A program made the position numbers and the translations under genes. Positions 38,498 through 47,577 of a stretch of DNA of 64,000 bases are shown here, piece after piece (position 1 is the stretch's first letter; each line of letters opens with the position of its first letter). Source of the stretch: Rhodobacteraceae bacterium LNNU 3342. Lineage in GTDB: Bacteria; Pseudomonadota; Alphaproteobacteria; Rhodobacterales; Rhodobacteraceae. The notes beneath the pieces are model-generated. The model did not search any database, was not told where the DNA came from, and was given only the letters and a program-made list of their open reading frames with translations. The stretch covers positions 150,572 through 214,571 of the forward strand of contig VUAW01000005.1 of NCBI GenBank assembly GCA_008711135.1. Reading direction: 5' to 3'.

Positions 38498-39433
38498 ATG
38501 AGCGTTGCGCCCGGTAGCCCTGTGTCTGTATTGTCCGTAGCGGATGCCGAGGTTGCGGAGTGGGCAGCGGCGCAGCGGGAGCTGGTGCTGGATCTAGCCG
38601 AGGTGGCCCAGCGACTGGGGGCGCTGGGGGCGTGGCTGGGGCGGGCGGAGGGCTGGGGCCATCGGCTTGCGCTGACCGAGGCGGCCGAGATCAGCTGGTG
38701 GTGCGGTGACCGGATCAATTCGGAGCGGTTGAGCCTTTGGGCCGGGATGCGGCTGGCCGGCGTTCAGGACGATGCGCAGGCGCTGGTGCGGGCGGGCTGG
38801 GCGCTGCGGCGGCTGGCTGGGGGGCCGGGGCCGGAGATGAGCGGCTGGCGGTCAGGGCTGGGACCGTTCCTGGGGCGGCAGGAGCTGCGGGGCCAGAGCG
38901 CGCTGCCCGAGCTTGCGGCGCTGATGGAGCGGTGCGAGGGGCTGCACCCGGTGGTGCGGGCGGCGGTGGCGTTCCATGGCTGGCGGCGGGCAGTGGATGG
39001 GCCGGGCGGGCAGGTGGAGGCGGCCGTGCTGGCGGCGAGGATCGCGGCGGGAAGTTCCGGGCTGGTGTTTGCACCGCTGGGACTGGGGGTTCTGCCGGAT
39101 GGGGATGCCGTGGTGCGGTTGCAAGGCTGGTTGCAGGGGCTGGGCCGGGCGGCGCTGGCGCAGATGCGGCACCTGGAGCGGCTGGAGGGGTGGGAGGCCG
39201 ACGCGCGGGCGCGGCTGGCCGATCTGAGCGGGCGGACGCCGTTGCGCTTGGTGCAGGTGCTGGTGGCCTGGCCGATGGTGTCGGCGCCCTTGGCTGAGGC
39301 GATGAGCGGCGCGGGGCGGGCGACGGTGCAGCGCAACTTGGGCCTGATGGAGCGGCGCGGGCTGATCCGCGAGGTGACGGGGCAGGGGCGTTACCGGTTG
39401 TGGACGCTGCGGCTGGGGTCCGGGTCGGCGTAG
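38498..39433 (+). CDS. RHE_PE00001/DUF1612-like helix-turn-helix protein of plasmid type
   Basis: A 311-residue protein, helical and Leu/Arg/Ala-rich. The C-terminus contains a winged-helix-like segment: LAEAMSGAGRATVQRNLGLM followed by RRGLIREVTGQGRYRLWTL. That ending, together with LHPVVRAAVAFHGWRRA in the middle, resembles the RHE_PE00001/DUF1612 family often seen next to replication genes on alphaproteobacterial plasmids. It follows parB by 37 bases on the same strand, so it may be co-transcribed. The function is unknown; a DNA-binding or accessory maintenance role is inference. Its 3' end overlaps the convergent aminomutase-like gene by 43 bases. Confidence 0.6.
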   Translation: MSVAPGSPVSVLSVADAEVAEWAAAQRELVLDLAEVAQRLGALGAWLGRAEGWGHRLALTEAAEISWWCGDRINSERLSLWAGMRLAGVQDDAQALVRAGWALRRLAGGPGPEMSGWRSGLGPFLGRQELRGQSALPELAALMERCEGLHPVVRAAVAFHGWRRAVDGPGGQVEAAVLAARIAAGSSGLVFAPLGLGVLPDGDAVVRLQGWLQGLGRAALAQMRHLERLEGWEADARARLADLSGRTPLRLVQVLVAWPMVSAPLAEAMSGAGRATVQRNLGLMERRGLIREVTGQGRYRLWTLRLGSGSA

Positions 39434-40449
39434 CTGTGGCTGCGGCCCTGCGGGTCGATGACGGTGTAGCTGCCGGGGGCTGCGCCCGGTGTGACGTGCT
39501 GCGGGCCGATGGGCACCTTTCCGAAGCCGCCGGGGATGTCGAGCACGTAGGTGGGCAGGCACATGCCTGAGATGCGGCCGCGGAGTTCGGCCATGATCTC
39601 CTGCCCGCGGACGATGGTGGTGCGGAAGTGGCTGGTGCCGCGGGCGAGATCGCAGTGGTGCAGGTAGTAGGGTTTAACCCGGTTGCGGACCAGCGCGCGG
39701 AACAGTTGGGCAAGCGTGTCGGCATCGTCGTTGACGCCCCGCAGCAGCACGGTTTGCGACAGGAGCGGGATGCCGGCATCGGCAAGGCGCCCGAGCGCCG
39801 CCGTGGCGGCGGGGGTGAGTTCATCGGCGTGGTTGGTGTGCAGCACAAGGAAGGCGGTGGGGCCGGAGGTGAGCGCCGCGATCATGCCATCGGTGATGCG
39901 GTCCGGGGCGACCACTGGGATGCGGGTATGGAGGCGCAGGATGTCCACGTGCGGGATCGTGGCCAGCGTTTCGGCGATAGCGCGGAGGCGGCGGGGCGAG
40001 AGGGTCAGCGGGTCGCCGCCGGTCAGGATGACCTCGTGGATCGCGGGGGTGGCGCGGATGTAGTCGAGCGCGGCGTCGAGGTCGGGCTGGGGCAGGGTGC
40101 CGGTGGCGCCGACGGTTTCGCGGCGAAAGCAGAAGCGGCAGTAGACCTCGCAGCTTTGGGTGACGGCGAGGATGACGCGGTCGGGGTAGCGGTGGGTGAG
40201 GCCGGGGGTCGGGCTGTGGACGCGGTCGCCGATGGGGTCCGTGAGTTCCTCTGGCCGGGTGATGGATTCGGCGGTGTCGGGGACGAACTGGCGGGCGACG
40301 CCCGGGCTGGTGCTGGCCCCGCGCATGGCGGGGGTGAGGCGGATGCGGAAGTCCTGGGCGACCGGGGACAGGGCCGGAACGTCGGCAGGAGCGATGAGCC
40401 CGTCGCGGAGCAGGTCGTCAACTGTGACGGAGGCGCGGGTGTCGGACAT
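39391..40449 (-). CDS. Lysine 2,3-aminomutase-like radical SAM protein (EpmB candidate)
   Basis: A 352-residue radical SAM/PLP enzyme. The cluster motif is CEVYCRFCF (CX3CX2C), preceded by HRYPDRVILAVTQS. EVILTGGDPLTLSPRRL and LRLHTRIPVVAPDRI are standard, and KPYYLHHCDLARGTSHF carries the PLP/substrate region. It is short, near EpmB (~340) rather than clostridial LAM (~415 with a C-terminal extension). With efp and epmA in the same window, making (R)-beta-lysine for EF-P is the most economical role; a catabolic role in beta-lysine formation cannot be excluded. The ATG at 40449 has GGAGCC upstream. Confidence 0.85.
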   Translation of the reverse strand: MSDTRASVTVDDLLRDGLIAPADVPALSPVAQDFRIRLTPAMRGASTSPGVARQFVPDTAESITRPEELTDPIGDRVHSPTPGLTHRYPDRVILAVTQSCEVYCRFCFRRETVGATGTLPQPDLDAALDYIRATPAIHEVILTGGDPLTLSPRRLRAIAETLATIPHVDILRLHTRIPVVAPDRITDGMIAALTSGPTAFLVLHTNHADELTPAATAALGRLADAGIPLLSQTVLLRGVNDDADTLAQLFRALVRNRVKPYYLHHCDLARGTSHFRTTIVRGQEIMAELRGRISGMCLPTYVLDIPGGFGKVPIGPQHVTPGAAPGSYTVIDPQGRSHSYADPDPSRSVHNR

Positions 40450-40584
40450 CGGAGGCTCCTTCCAAGGCGGGCGGGTTATGGCGGGGGTAGGGCGGGTTGG
40501 CAAGGGCGGCGTGCCTGAAGGGATTATAGCGACGCGGGAGATTCCGTGCGATCATGCCCCTGAACGCGGGAGGGGAGCGGGACC

Positions 40585-41403
40585 ATGACTGAGCGGGTGA
40601 TAGCGCTTGTCGACGGGCCGGCCCACGCCGCAGGCCTGTGCCGCCAAGCGGGATGGGCAGCGCGGCGGCTGGGCCTGCCGGTGGAGATCTTGCATGTGCT
40701 GGGCCGGCATGAGGTGACGCCGCAGGGCGACCTGCCGGCGGCGCTTCGACTGGGGGCGCGATCGGTAATGACGGAGCTGACCGAGGTGGATGCGCAGCAC
40801 GCGCAGCAGGCCGAGGCGCGGGGGCGGGCGGTCCTAGAGGCGGGCGCGGCGGCCCTGCGGGCGGAGGGGGTGGCGCATGTGACCCGGCTGGCGCGGGGCG
40901 ATGTGGTCGAGGAGGTCGCGGGGGCCGCGGTCGTCGTGATGGGCAAAGGGGATGAGGGGAGTCCGGGGCCGGACCTGGAGCGGGTTGTGCGGGGGGCGCG
41001 GGCGCCTGTGCTGGTGGCGGGGCAGGAATGGCGGCCGGTGCGGCGGGTGTTGCTTGCCTTTGACGGCGGAGTGACGGCAACGCGGGCGGTGAACGGGATC
41101 GCGGACAGCGCACTGTTCCTGGGGGTGCAGGTCAGGGTGCTGTACGCGGGCGCGGATACGCCGGCGGCCCGGACGATGCTGGAGGAGGCGGAACTGACCC
41201 TGCGGGCCGCGGACCTGCGGGTGACGGTCGAGGTCGCGGCCGGGGAGCCAGAGGCGCTTTTGCAGGCGCGGATGGCGGGGGACGGGTTCGACATGCTGGT
41301 GATGGGGGCCTATGGCCACAGCCGTATCCGGACGCTGATCCTGGGGTCGACCACGACGGCGATGATCCGCACAGCGCGGGTGCCGGTGCTTTTGTATCAC
41401 TAG
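40585..41403 (+). CDS. Universal stress protein, tandem UspA domains
   Basis: A 272-residue protein with two Usp domains. The first (1-~140) is degenerate, ending RAPVLVAGQ. The second (from VRRVLLAFDGGVTATRAV) keeps the ATP-binding signature, VMGAYGHSRIRTLILGSTT (G-2x-G-9x-G-S/T), and ends IRTARVPVLLYH. A cytoplasmic nucleotide-binding stress protein is expected. It precedes mprF by about 70 bases on the same strand and could share its transcript. Confidence 0.9.
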   Translation: MTERVIALVDGPAHAAGLCRQAGWAARRLGLPVEILHVLGRHEVTPQGDLPAALRLGARSVMTELTEVDAQHAQQAEARGRAVLEAGAAALRAEGVAHVTRLARGDVVEEVAGAAVVVMGKGDEGSPGPDLERVVRGARAPVLVAGQEWRPVRRVLLAFDGGVTATRAVNGIADSALFLGVQVRVLYAGADTPAARTMLEEAELTLRAADLRVTVEVAAGEPEALLQARMAGDGFDMLVMGAYGHSRIRTLILGSTTTAMIRTARVPVLLYH

Positions 41404-41476
41404 GGGGGCGTTGCCAGCGGCGGGGGGATGGCTCATATGGTCGCCCCTGACGGGGCCGCAGGGAAGAACGCCAGCC

Positions 41477-44074
41477 GTGGATGAACCGACGAACCGCTGG
41501 GCGCGGTTGAGGACGCTGATGCCCATTGCCGCCGCCGCCGGGTTGTTCCTGGTGGGGGTGCTGGCGCTTTATCATCTGTTGGCGCCGGTGGATCTGGAGG
41601 ATGTGCAGGCGCAGGTGCGGGCGACGCCATGGTCGACGCTTGCCTTGGCACTGGGGGCGACGTTCTGCGGGTATCTTTCGCTGGCGGGGTATGACTGGTC
41701 GGCGCTGCGCTATATCGGGCGGCGGCTGCCCTTGCCGGTGGTGATGACGGGCGGGCTGATGGCCTATGCCTTTGGCAACACGATCGGGTTGTCGGCGGTA
41801 TCGGGCGGGGCGGTGCGCTGGCGGGTTTATTCGGGGCTGGGGCTGGACGGGATCGAGGTGGCGAAGGTTTCGACCTTTGCCGCCGTTTCGTTCGGCTTGG
41901 CGGCGACGCTGGTGGGGCTTGGGGCGCTGGTGGTGCATCCGGGGGCGCTGGCAGGGTTGTTGCCGTTTTCGCCGGGAGTGGTGCGGCTGGGGGCGCTGGC
42001 TGCGGTGGCGGCGATGGTGGTGCCGCTGGTAGTGGCATCCCTGCGGGGGGCGGAGCTGCGGTTCTGGCGGGTGCGGTTGCGGGCGCCTTCGGTGGGAGTG
42101 CTGGCGGCGCAGGTGCTATTCAGCCTGTCGGACATCGCCTTTTCGGCGCTGACGCTGTTCGTGCTGTTGCCGGACACGGGGATGGATTTCCTGACGTTTC
42201 TGGCGGTCTTTGCCGCAGCGACCATGGCGGGCGTGGTGAGCCATGTGCCGGGCGGGATCGGCGTGTTTGAAACCGTGGTGATTGCCGCCATGCCGCAGGG
42301 CACGCCGGTAGAGGCGGTGGCGGCGGGGCTGTTGCTGTACCGGCTGATCTATTTCCTTGTCCCGTTTTCCTTGGCGCTGGTGTTGCTGGCGCTTTACGAG
42401 GCGGCGAAGCTTTACGGGCTGGTGGCGCGGCGGGGGTCGCGGCTGGTGCGGGCGGCGGAGCCTGCCCTGCGGGCGGTGGAGCCGCTCGCGCCGCTGGTGC
42501 TGGCGGTGATGATCGTGGGGTCGGGGTTGTGGATGACCTTTGCCGCCCTGATCCCGCCAAGGTCCGAGGCGGCGGAGGCGCTGGAGGATTTCTTTCCGCT
42601 GGCCTTTGTCGAGGGCAGCGCGTTGCTGTCGAGCGCGCTTGGCGCGGCGCTGGTGGTGCTGGCGCTGGGGGTTGCACGGCGGAGCGAGGGGGCATTCTTG
42701 CTGGCGCTGGGGGCGATCGGCGTGGGCATTGGCGTGGCGCTGATGCAGGGGCATGCGCCGGACGTCCAGCGGGCGCTGGCGCTGGCCGGGGTGGGGGTGG
42801 TGTTGCTGCCGTTCCGGCGCAGCTTTCACCGGCGGACACGGCTGACGCATTCGGCGCTGACGCCGGACTGGCTGGCGCTGGTGCTGGGGGCGGGGATCTC
42901 GTTCGGGTTCGTGCTGTTCATTGCCTATCGCAGCACGCCCTATGCGCATGAGCTGTGGTGGCAGTTCGCAGCGGACGCCCATGCGCCGCGGTCGTTGCGG
43001 GCGGGGTTGGTGGCGAGCCTCGCGCTTGGGCTGATGTCGCTGTGGCTGTTGCTGCGGGCGCCGCGGCTGCGGCCCGACCCGCCGAGCGAGGCCGAGCTGG
43101 CGCGGGCCGAGAAGATCGTGGCGGGGTCCGAGCGGCCGGATACGGCCTTTGCGCTTACCGGGGACAAGACGCTGATCTTTTCCGAGGAAGGGGATGCCTT
43201 CCTGATGTTCGGGGCTCAGGGGCGGTCGTGGATCGCGCTGGGGGCGCCGGCGGGGCCGGCGGATGCGCGGGCGGATCTGGCCTTTTCCTTTGTCGATGCG
43301 GCGCGGCGGTCGGGGATGCGGCCGGTGTTCTATGAGGTGGGGGAAGAGGACCTGCCGCTGATGCTGGAGCTGGGGCTGAGCCTGTTCAAGCTGGGCGAGG
43401 AGGCGGTGATCGACCTGGAGCGGTTTTCGCTGGACGGGCCCACGCGCAAGCGGTTGCGGGGCAACCATGCGCGGGCGCTGCGCGACGGGCTGACGCTGGA
43501 GATCGTGGAGCCGCCGCATGACACGCAGCTGATGGAGGAATTGCGCGCGGTGTCGGACCAGTGGCTGCGGTCGAAGAAGGTGCGTGAGAAGCGGTTTTCC
43601 GTGGGGCGGTTCGATCCGGACTGGCTGGGGCGCTGGCCAGTGGCGGTGGTGCGGCACCAGGGGCGGATCGTGGCCTTTGCGAACATCCTGCGGAACGAGG
43701 AGGGGCGGCGGGCCTCGCTCGACCTGATGCGGCATGTGCGGGATGCGCCGGCGGGGGTGATGGAGTTCCTGTTCACCGACCTGATGCTGCGGCTGAAGGC
43801 CGAGGGGTTTGTCGAGTTTTCGCTGGGCATGGCGCCGCTGGCCGGGCTGGACCCGAAGCGGAGCCGGCGGCTGTGGGACCGGTTCGGGGCGGCCCTGTAC
43901 CGGCATGGTGGGGATTTCTACAACTTTGCCGGGCTGCGGGCGTTCAAGGCCAAGTTCGGCCCCGTCTGGCGGCCGCGCTACCTGGCGGCCCCCGCGGCGC
44001 CGACTCCGCTTTTGCCGCTGGCGGATGCGGCGCTGTTGATCGCAGGGGGCGCGCGGGGGGTGATCAGCCGGTAG
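41477..44074 (+). CDS. mprF: Phosphatidylglycerol lysyltransferase/flippase MprF (LpiA-like)
   Basis: An 865-residue integral membrane enzyme. The first ~530 residues hold many helices of the lipid flippase (GNTIGLSAVSGGAVRWRVY, VVSHVPGGIGVFE are signature segments). The C-terminal ~330 residues are the cytoplasmic DUF2156 aminoacyl transferase (LTGDKTLIFSEEGDAFLMF, EFSLGMAPLAGLDPKRS). It makes aminoacyl-phosphatidylglycerol from charged tRNA and moves it outward, lowering surface charge against cationic peptides and acid. The GTG at 41477 is the best start; a TTG at 41411 would add 22 residues. The partner lipase gene often seen in rhizobia is not adjacent. Confidence 0.93.
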   Translation: MDEPTNRWARLRTLMPIAAAAGLFLVGVLALYHLLAPVDLEDVQAQVRATPWSTLALALGATFCGYLSLAGYDWSALRYIGRRLPLPVVMTGGLMAYAFGNTIGLSAVSGGAVRWRVYSGLGLDGIEVAKVSTFAAVSFGLAATLVGLGALVVHPGALAGLLPFSPGVVRLGALAAVAAMVVPLVVASLRGAELRFWRVRLRAPSVGVLAAQVLFSLSDIAFSALTLFVLLPDTGMDFLTFLAVFAAATMAGVVSHVPGGIGVFETVVIAAMPQGTPVEAVAAGLLLYRLIYFLVPFSLALVLLALYEAAKLYGLVARRGSRLVRAAEPALRAVEPLAPLVLAVMIVGSGLWMTFAALIPPRSEAAEALEDFFPLAFVEGSALLSSALGAALVVLALGVARRSEGAFLLALGAIGVGIGVALMQGHAPDVQRALALAGVGVVLLPFRRSFHRRTRLTHSALTPDWLALVLGAGISFGFVLFIAYRSTPYAHELWWQFAADAHAPRSLRAGLVASLALGLMSLWLLLRAPRLRPDPPSEAELARAEKIVAGSERPDTAFALTGDKTLIFSEEGDAFLMFGAQGRSWIALGAPAGPADARADLAFSFVDAARRSGMRPVFYEVGEEDLPLMLELGLSLFKLGEEAVIDLERFSLDGPTRKRLRGNHARALRDGLTLEIVEPPHDTQLMEELRAVSDQWLRSKKVREKRFSVGRFDPDWLGRWPVAVVRHQGRIVAFANILRNEEGRRASLDLMRHVRDAPAGVMEFLFTDLMLRLKAEGFVEFSLGMAPLAGLDPKRSRRLWDRFGAALYRHGGDFYNFAGLRAFKAKFGPVWRPRYLAAPAAPTPLLPLADAALLIAGGARGVISR

Positions 44075-44076
44075 GG

Positions 44077-44961
44077 TTAGCCCATCCGTTCCGAGGCGTA
44101 GGAGCCCGGCGAGGCGGGGAAGACCACCGTCTTGTTGCCGTTCAGGAAGACCCGGTGATGGATATGGGCATGCACCGCGCGGGACAGCACCTGCGCCTCT
44201 ACGTCCCTGCCGAGGCTGACGTAGTCGTTAGGCGCCTGCGCATGGGTGATGCGGACGGTGTCCTGTTCGATGATCGGGCCTTCGTCCAAATCACCGGTGA
44301 CGTAATGGGCGGTGGCGCCGATCAGTTTAACGCCGCGCTCAAAGGCCTGCTTGTAGGGGTTCGCGCCCTTGAAGGACGGCAGGAACGAGTGGTGGATGTT
44401 GATGATCCGCCCGGACATCTTGCGGCACATGTCATCTGACAGCACCTGCATGTAGCGGGCGAGGACGACGAGTTCGGCGCCCGTCTCCTCGATCAGCGCC
44501 ATCAGGCGGGCCTCGGCCTCGGGCTTGTTGTCCTTGGTGACCTTGATGTGGTGGAAGGGGATGTCGTGGTTCACGACGACCTTCTGGTAGGTCATGTGGT
44601 TCGACACGACGCCCACGATGTCGATCGGCAGCGCTCCGATCCGCCAGCGGTACAGCAGGTCGTTCAGGCAGTGCCCGAAGTTCGACACCATCAGCAGGAC
44701 CTTCATCCGGTGGCTGGCGTCATGGAACTGCCAGGTGAGGCCGAATTCCTCGGCCACGGAGCCGAAGCCTTCGGTCAGGGCGGCGAGGTCGGCGCCGGTT
44801 TCGCTGATGAAGGTGGTCCGCATGAAGAAGTTGCCGGTGACGGAGTCGTCGAATTGGGCGCTGTCGGTGATGTTGCAGCCCATCCTGGCGAGGTAGCCGG
44901 AAATGGCGGCGACAATTCCGCGCCGGGACGTGCACTGGACGGTCAGAACAAAGGCGGTCAT
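44077..44961 (-). CDS. purU: Formyltetrahydrofolate deformylase
   Basis: A 294-residue enzyme hydrolysing 10-formyl-THF to THF and formate. Residues 1-~85 are an ACT domain (VLTVQCTSRRGIVAAISGYL). The remainder is a formyltransferase-like hydrolase with MVSNFGHCLNDLLYRW, the catalytic NIHHSFLPSFKGANPY, and AHYVTGDLDEGPIIEQD. The start is ATG 44961 with GGGAGA upstream; the open frame upstream of that shows no family sequence. It lies tail to tail with mprF, only 2 bases apart. Role: balancing the one-carbon pool. Confidence 0.96.
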   Translation of the reverse strand: MTAFVLTVQCTSRRGIVAAISGYLARMGCNITDSAQFDDSVTGNFFMRTTFISETGADLAALTEGFGSVAEEFGLTWQFHDASHRMKVLLMVSNFGHCLNDLLYRWRIGALPIDIVGVVSNHMTYQKVVVNHDIPFHHIKVTKDNKPEAEARLMALIEETGAELVVLARYMQVLSDDMCRKMSGRIINIHHSFLPSFKGANPYKQAFERGVKLIGATAHYVTGDLDEGPIIEQDTVRITHAQAPNDYVSLGRDVEAQVLSRAVHAHIHHRVFLNGNKTVVFPASPGSYASERMG

Positions 44962-45181
44962 GCGGTCTCCCTGGTCTTGCTGGCCGGGCGGGTAACCCCC
45001 GCCGGCGTGGTGGGGCATAGCTAGAGCGGTGGCTTTGTACCCTGTCAAGCGGTGCCGGAACAGGATGGGCTGATTGCGGCGTCTGGCGTGTCTATTGCGA
45101 CGGCGGGGTGGTCGGCCGGGGTTGACACTGGCGCCGCGGCACGCAGGTCTTGGCGCGGATCGGGAAACGGAAGGACGGCAG

Positions 45182-45856
45182 ATGGGACAGGGGACGCTTT
45201 TCATCACGGGGGCATCGTCGGGGATCGGCGAGGCGACGGCGCGGCAGGCGGTGGGGGCGGGCTGGAATGTCGGGCTGTTCGCGCGGAGCCGTGAGAGGCT
45301 GGAGGCGCTGGCTGCGGACCTTGGGCCGCAGGCGATGGCGCTGCCGGGGGATGCCACCGAGCTGGGCGCGCAGGAGGCCTCGGTGGCGGCGCTGGTGGAC
45401 CGGTTCGGTGGGTTGAACGCGGCCTTTGCCAATGCGGGGACGGGGCTGTCGAAGCCGGGGACCGAGGCGGGCGATCCGGCGGAATGGCGGCGGATGATCG
45501 ACCTCAACATCATGGCGGTGCTGTATACGGCCCGGGTCTGCCTGCCGGAGCTGCGGAAGACTCAAGGGCATCTGGTGATGACCGGGTCGGCGGCGGGGCG
45601 GGACTACATCGCCGGGTCGATCTATGGCGCGACGAAGTGGTTCGTGCAGGGCTATGCCGGGAACATGTCGCGCGAGATGCGCGAGTGGGGCGGGCGTTGC
45701 ACGGTGATTACGCCGGGGATGGTGGATACCGCGTTCTTTGACGAACCGAAGCCGGAGAAGCTGCACCCGGAGGATATCGCCGGGGCGGTGATGTTCGCGC
45801 TTGGCCAGGACCCGCGGGCCGATGTGCGCGAGATCCACGTGATGCCGGTACGGTGA
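45182..45856 (+). CDS. Short-chain dehydrogenase/reductase
   Basis: A 224-residue classical SDR. The cofactor motif is TGASSGIGEATAR, then NAGTGLSKPG, catalytic Ser in MTGSAAGR and the YGATKW (YxxxK) pair. VITPGMVDTAFF closes the substrate lobe. A basic residue pattern after beta2 (ARSRERL) suggests NADP(H). It resembles YdfG-like oxidoreductases, but the substrate is unknown. The ATG at 45182 has AAGGAC upstream. The rhomboid gene starts on its stop codon. Confidence 0.88.
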   Translation: MGQGTLFITGASSGIGEATARQAVGAGWNVGLFARSRERLEALAADLGPQAMALPGDATELGAQEASVAALVDRFGGLNAAFANAGTGLSKPGTEAGDPAEWRRMIDLNIMAVLYTARVCLPELRKTQGHLVMTGSAAGRDYIAGSIYGATKWFVQGYAGNMSREMREWGGRCTVITPGMVDTAFFDEPKPEKLHPEDIAGAVMFALGQDPRADVREIHVMPVR

Positions 45857-46500
45857 GGGGCATGGATCAGGATCGGGTTCCCGGCGCCCTGTGGCTGCTG
45901 GTGGGGGCGATGGCGGCGGTGGAGCTGGTGCTTTCTGCCGCGGACCGGGGGATATTGCCGGGCGACCTGCGGTGGTGGGCGCTGCTGCACGGGGCGTTCT
46001 GGCGGCAGTTGCTGGAAGGGGTGCCGCCGGTCTATCCGGGGCAGGGAACGGTGATGTTCCTGAGCCATGCCTTTTTGCACGGCGGTTTCTTTCATCTGGT
46101 AATGAACGGGGTGGTGTTGCTGGCGCTTGGCAAGCTGGTGGCGCAGCAGGCGGGATCGGCGGCGATGCTGCTGCTGTTTGCCGTTTCCGCGATTGGCGGC
46201 GGGATCGGCTTCGCGCTGCTTGGGCAGGGGGAGGCGCCGATGGTCGGGGCCTCGGGCGCGGTGTTCGGGTTTCTGGCGCTGTGGCAGTACTGGGAGGCGC
46301 AGGCGCGGCGGGCGCGGGGGCTGACCTTGCAGCCGGTGTTCGCGACCGTGGCCGCGCTGGCGGCGGCGAACGTGGCGCTGGCGGTGCTGCTGGAGGGGGC
46401 GCTGGCGTGGCAGGCCCATCTGGGCGGGTTCGTGGCCGGGCTGGTGCTGGGGCCGGTCATGACGCGGATCGCGCGCAACCGGCCCCGGCGGTGGGGGTAG
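45853..46500 (+). CDS. Rhomboid intramembrane serine protease
   Basis: A 215-residue inner-membrane protease with about six helices. MFLSHAFLHGGFFHLVMN is the rhomboid L1/TM2 segment, GASGAVFGFL holds the nucleophile Ser, and AHLGGFVAGLVLG the catalytic His. The GTG at 45853 overlaps the SDR stop (GTGA); an ATG at 45862 with GAGGGG just upstream is an equally possible start. It is tail to tail with the BrkB gene with no gap. Substrates are unknown. Confidence 0.92.
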   Translation: MRGMDQDRVPGALWLLVGAMAAVELVLSAADRGILPGDLRWWALLHGAFWRQLLEGVPPVYPGQGTVMFLSHAFLHGGFFHLVMNGVVLLALGKLVAQQAGSAAMLLLFAVSAIGGGIGFALLGQGEAPMVGASGAVFGFLALWQYWEAQARRARGLTLQPVFATVAALAAANVALAVLLEGALAWQAHLGGFVAGLVLGPVMTRIARNRPRRWG

Positions 46501-47574
46501 CTACCGCCCGGCGCTGCGGCCCACGGTGTCGGCCGCCTGCGCACCGCGTGTGCCCATGGGCAGGGGCTCTCCGGTGGTGGTGTCGTACCGGGTCTGGCGT
46601 TCCATCTCGGCGTTGAGTTCTGCGCCCATGATGACGATGGTGGCCGAGACCCACATCCAGACCATGAAGGCGATGACCGCACCGAGCGAGCCGTAGGTTT
46701 CGTTGTAGCTGTCGAAGTTCGACACGTACCACGAGAAGCCCAGCGACGCGATGAGCCAGAAGATCCCCGCGACTACCGCGCCGGGGATGACCCAGCGCCA
46801 TTCCGGCGGTTCGCGGTTCGGTCCGTGGCGGTAGATCACCGTGATCGCGCCCAGGATGATGATCAGCAGGAGCGGCCAGCGGGCGATGCGGAGCAGGAGC
46901 CCTTCGGACCCGGCAAGGCCGATGTAGCCCAGGAGGATCGGCAGCACGACGATGGTGCCCACCACCAGGATGACGAGGGCCAGCGCTGCCAGCGTGAAGG
47001 CGAAGGAAACCAGCGTCAGCTTGATGAAGGAGCGCTTCTCTTCCTGGTTGTAGGCGACGTTCATCGCGTCGATCACCGCCTTCATGCCGTTGTTCGCGCT
47101 CCACAACGTGACGGCGATACCGGCGAGGAAGCCGATGCTGAGAGAGCCGGCAGGCTGGCTGGCGACGCGCTGCATCTGTTCGCCGATGATCTCGATCGCG
47201 CCTGCGGGCAGGAAGCCGGACATCATGTCGATGTGGTCGACCACCGTGGCCGGGTCGGCGATCAGGCCGTAGATCGAGACAAGCGCGGTGAGGGCAGGAA
47301 AGAGGGCCAGCAGCGCATAGAAGGTGACCCCGGCCGCGACCAGCATCACCCGGTCCTTGCTGAGTTCCCCGTAGGTGCGCCACAGGATGTCCTTCCAGCC
47401 CGGGGCTGGGATTTGTCCGGGAGACTCGGCCCCGCGCCCGCGGCCTGCGCCTTCCTGCTGGTCGGGGGCATGGCGCTGGCCTCCTGTATCGCCGCCGTGG
47501 TCGCGGGCCCGGAGGGCTACGAGCACGGCGGCCAGGGCGGTGGCCAGAACAGAACCATTGCGTCTGGCCGCCAT
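46501..47574 (-). CDS. YihY/BrkB family inner-membrane protein
   Basis: A 357-residue protein with an Arg/Gly-rich ~60-residue N-terminal extension, then the BrkB core of about six helices: GVTFYALLALFPALTALVSI, TLWSANNGMKAVIDAMNVAY and FMVWMWVSATIVIMGAELNAE are family landmarks. The precise function is unknown (the name comes from a Bordetella serum-resistance locus; it is not an RNase BN). It ends the 50.2-46.5 kb unit, starting 3 bases beyond the DUF3618 gene stop, so it is probably co-transcribed with these envelope-stress genes. Confidence 0.88.
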   Translation of the reverse strand: MAARRNGSVLATALAAVLVALRARDHGGDTGGQRHAPDQQEGAGRGRGAESPGQIPAPGWKDILWRTYGELSKDRVMLVAAGVTFYALLALFPALTALVSIYGLIADPATVVDHIDMMSGFLPAGAIEIIGEQMQRVASQPAGSLSIGFLAGIAVTLWSANNGMKAVIDAMNVAYNQEEKRSFIKLTLVSFAFTLAALALVILVVGTIVVLPILLGYIGLAGSEGLLLRIARWPLLLIIILGAITVIYRHGPNREPPEWRWVIPGAVVAGIFWLIASLGFSWYVSNFDSYNETYGSLGAVIAFMVWMWVSATIVIMGAELNAEMERQTRYDTTTGEPLPMGTRGAQAADTVGRSAGR

Positions 47575-47577
47575 GGG

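Noticed and set aside
40115..40129. Sixth parS-like site GTTTCGCGGCGAAAG in the aminomutase gene
   Set aside because: The terminal base breaks the palindrome; kept out of the feature list, though ParB might tolerate it.
39391..40449. Classical catabolic lysine 2,3-aminomutase
   Set aside because: Too short and without the C-terminal extension; EpmB-like function fits better, though not proven.
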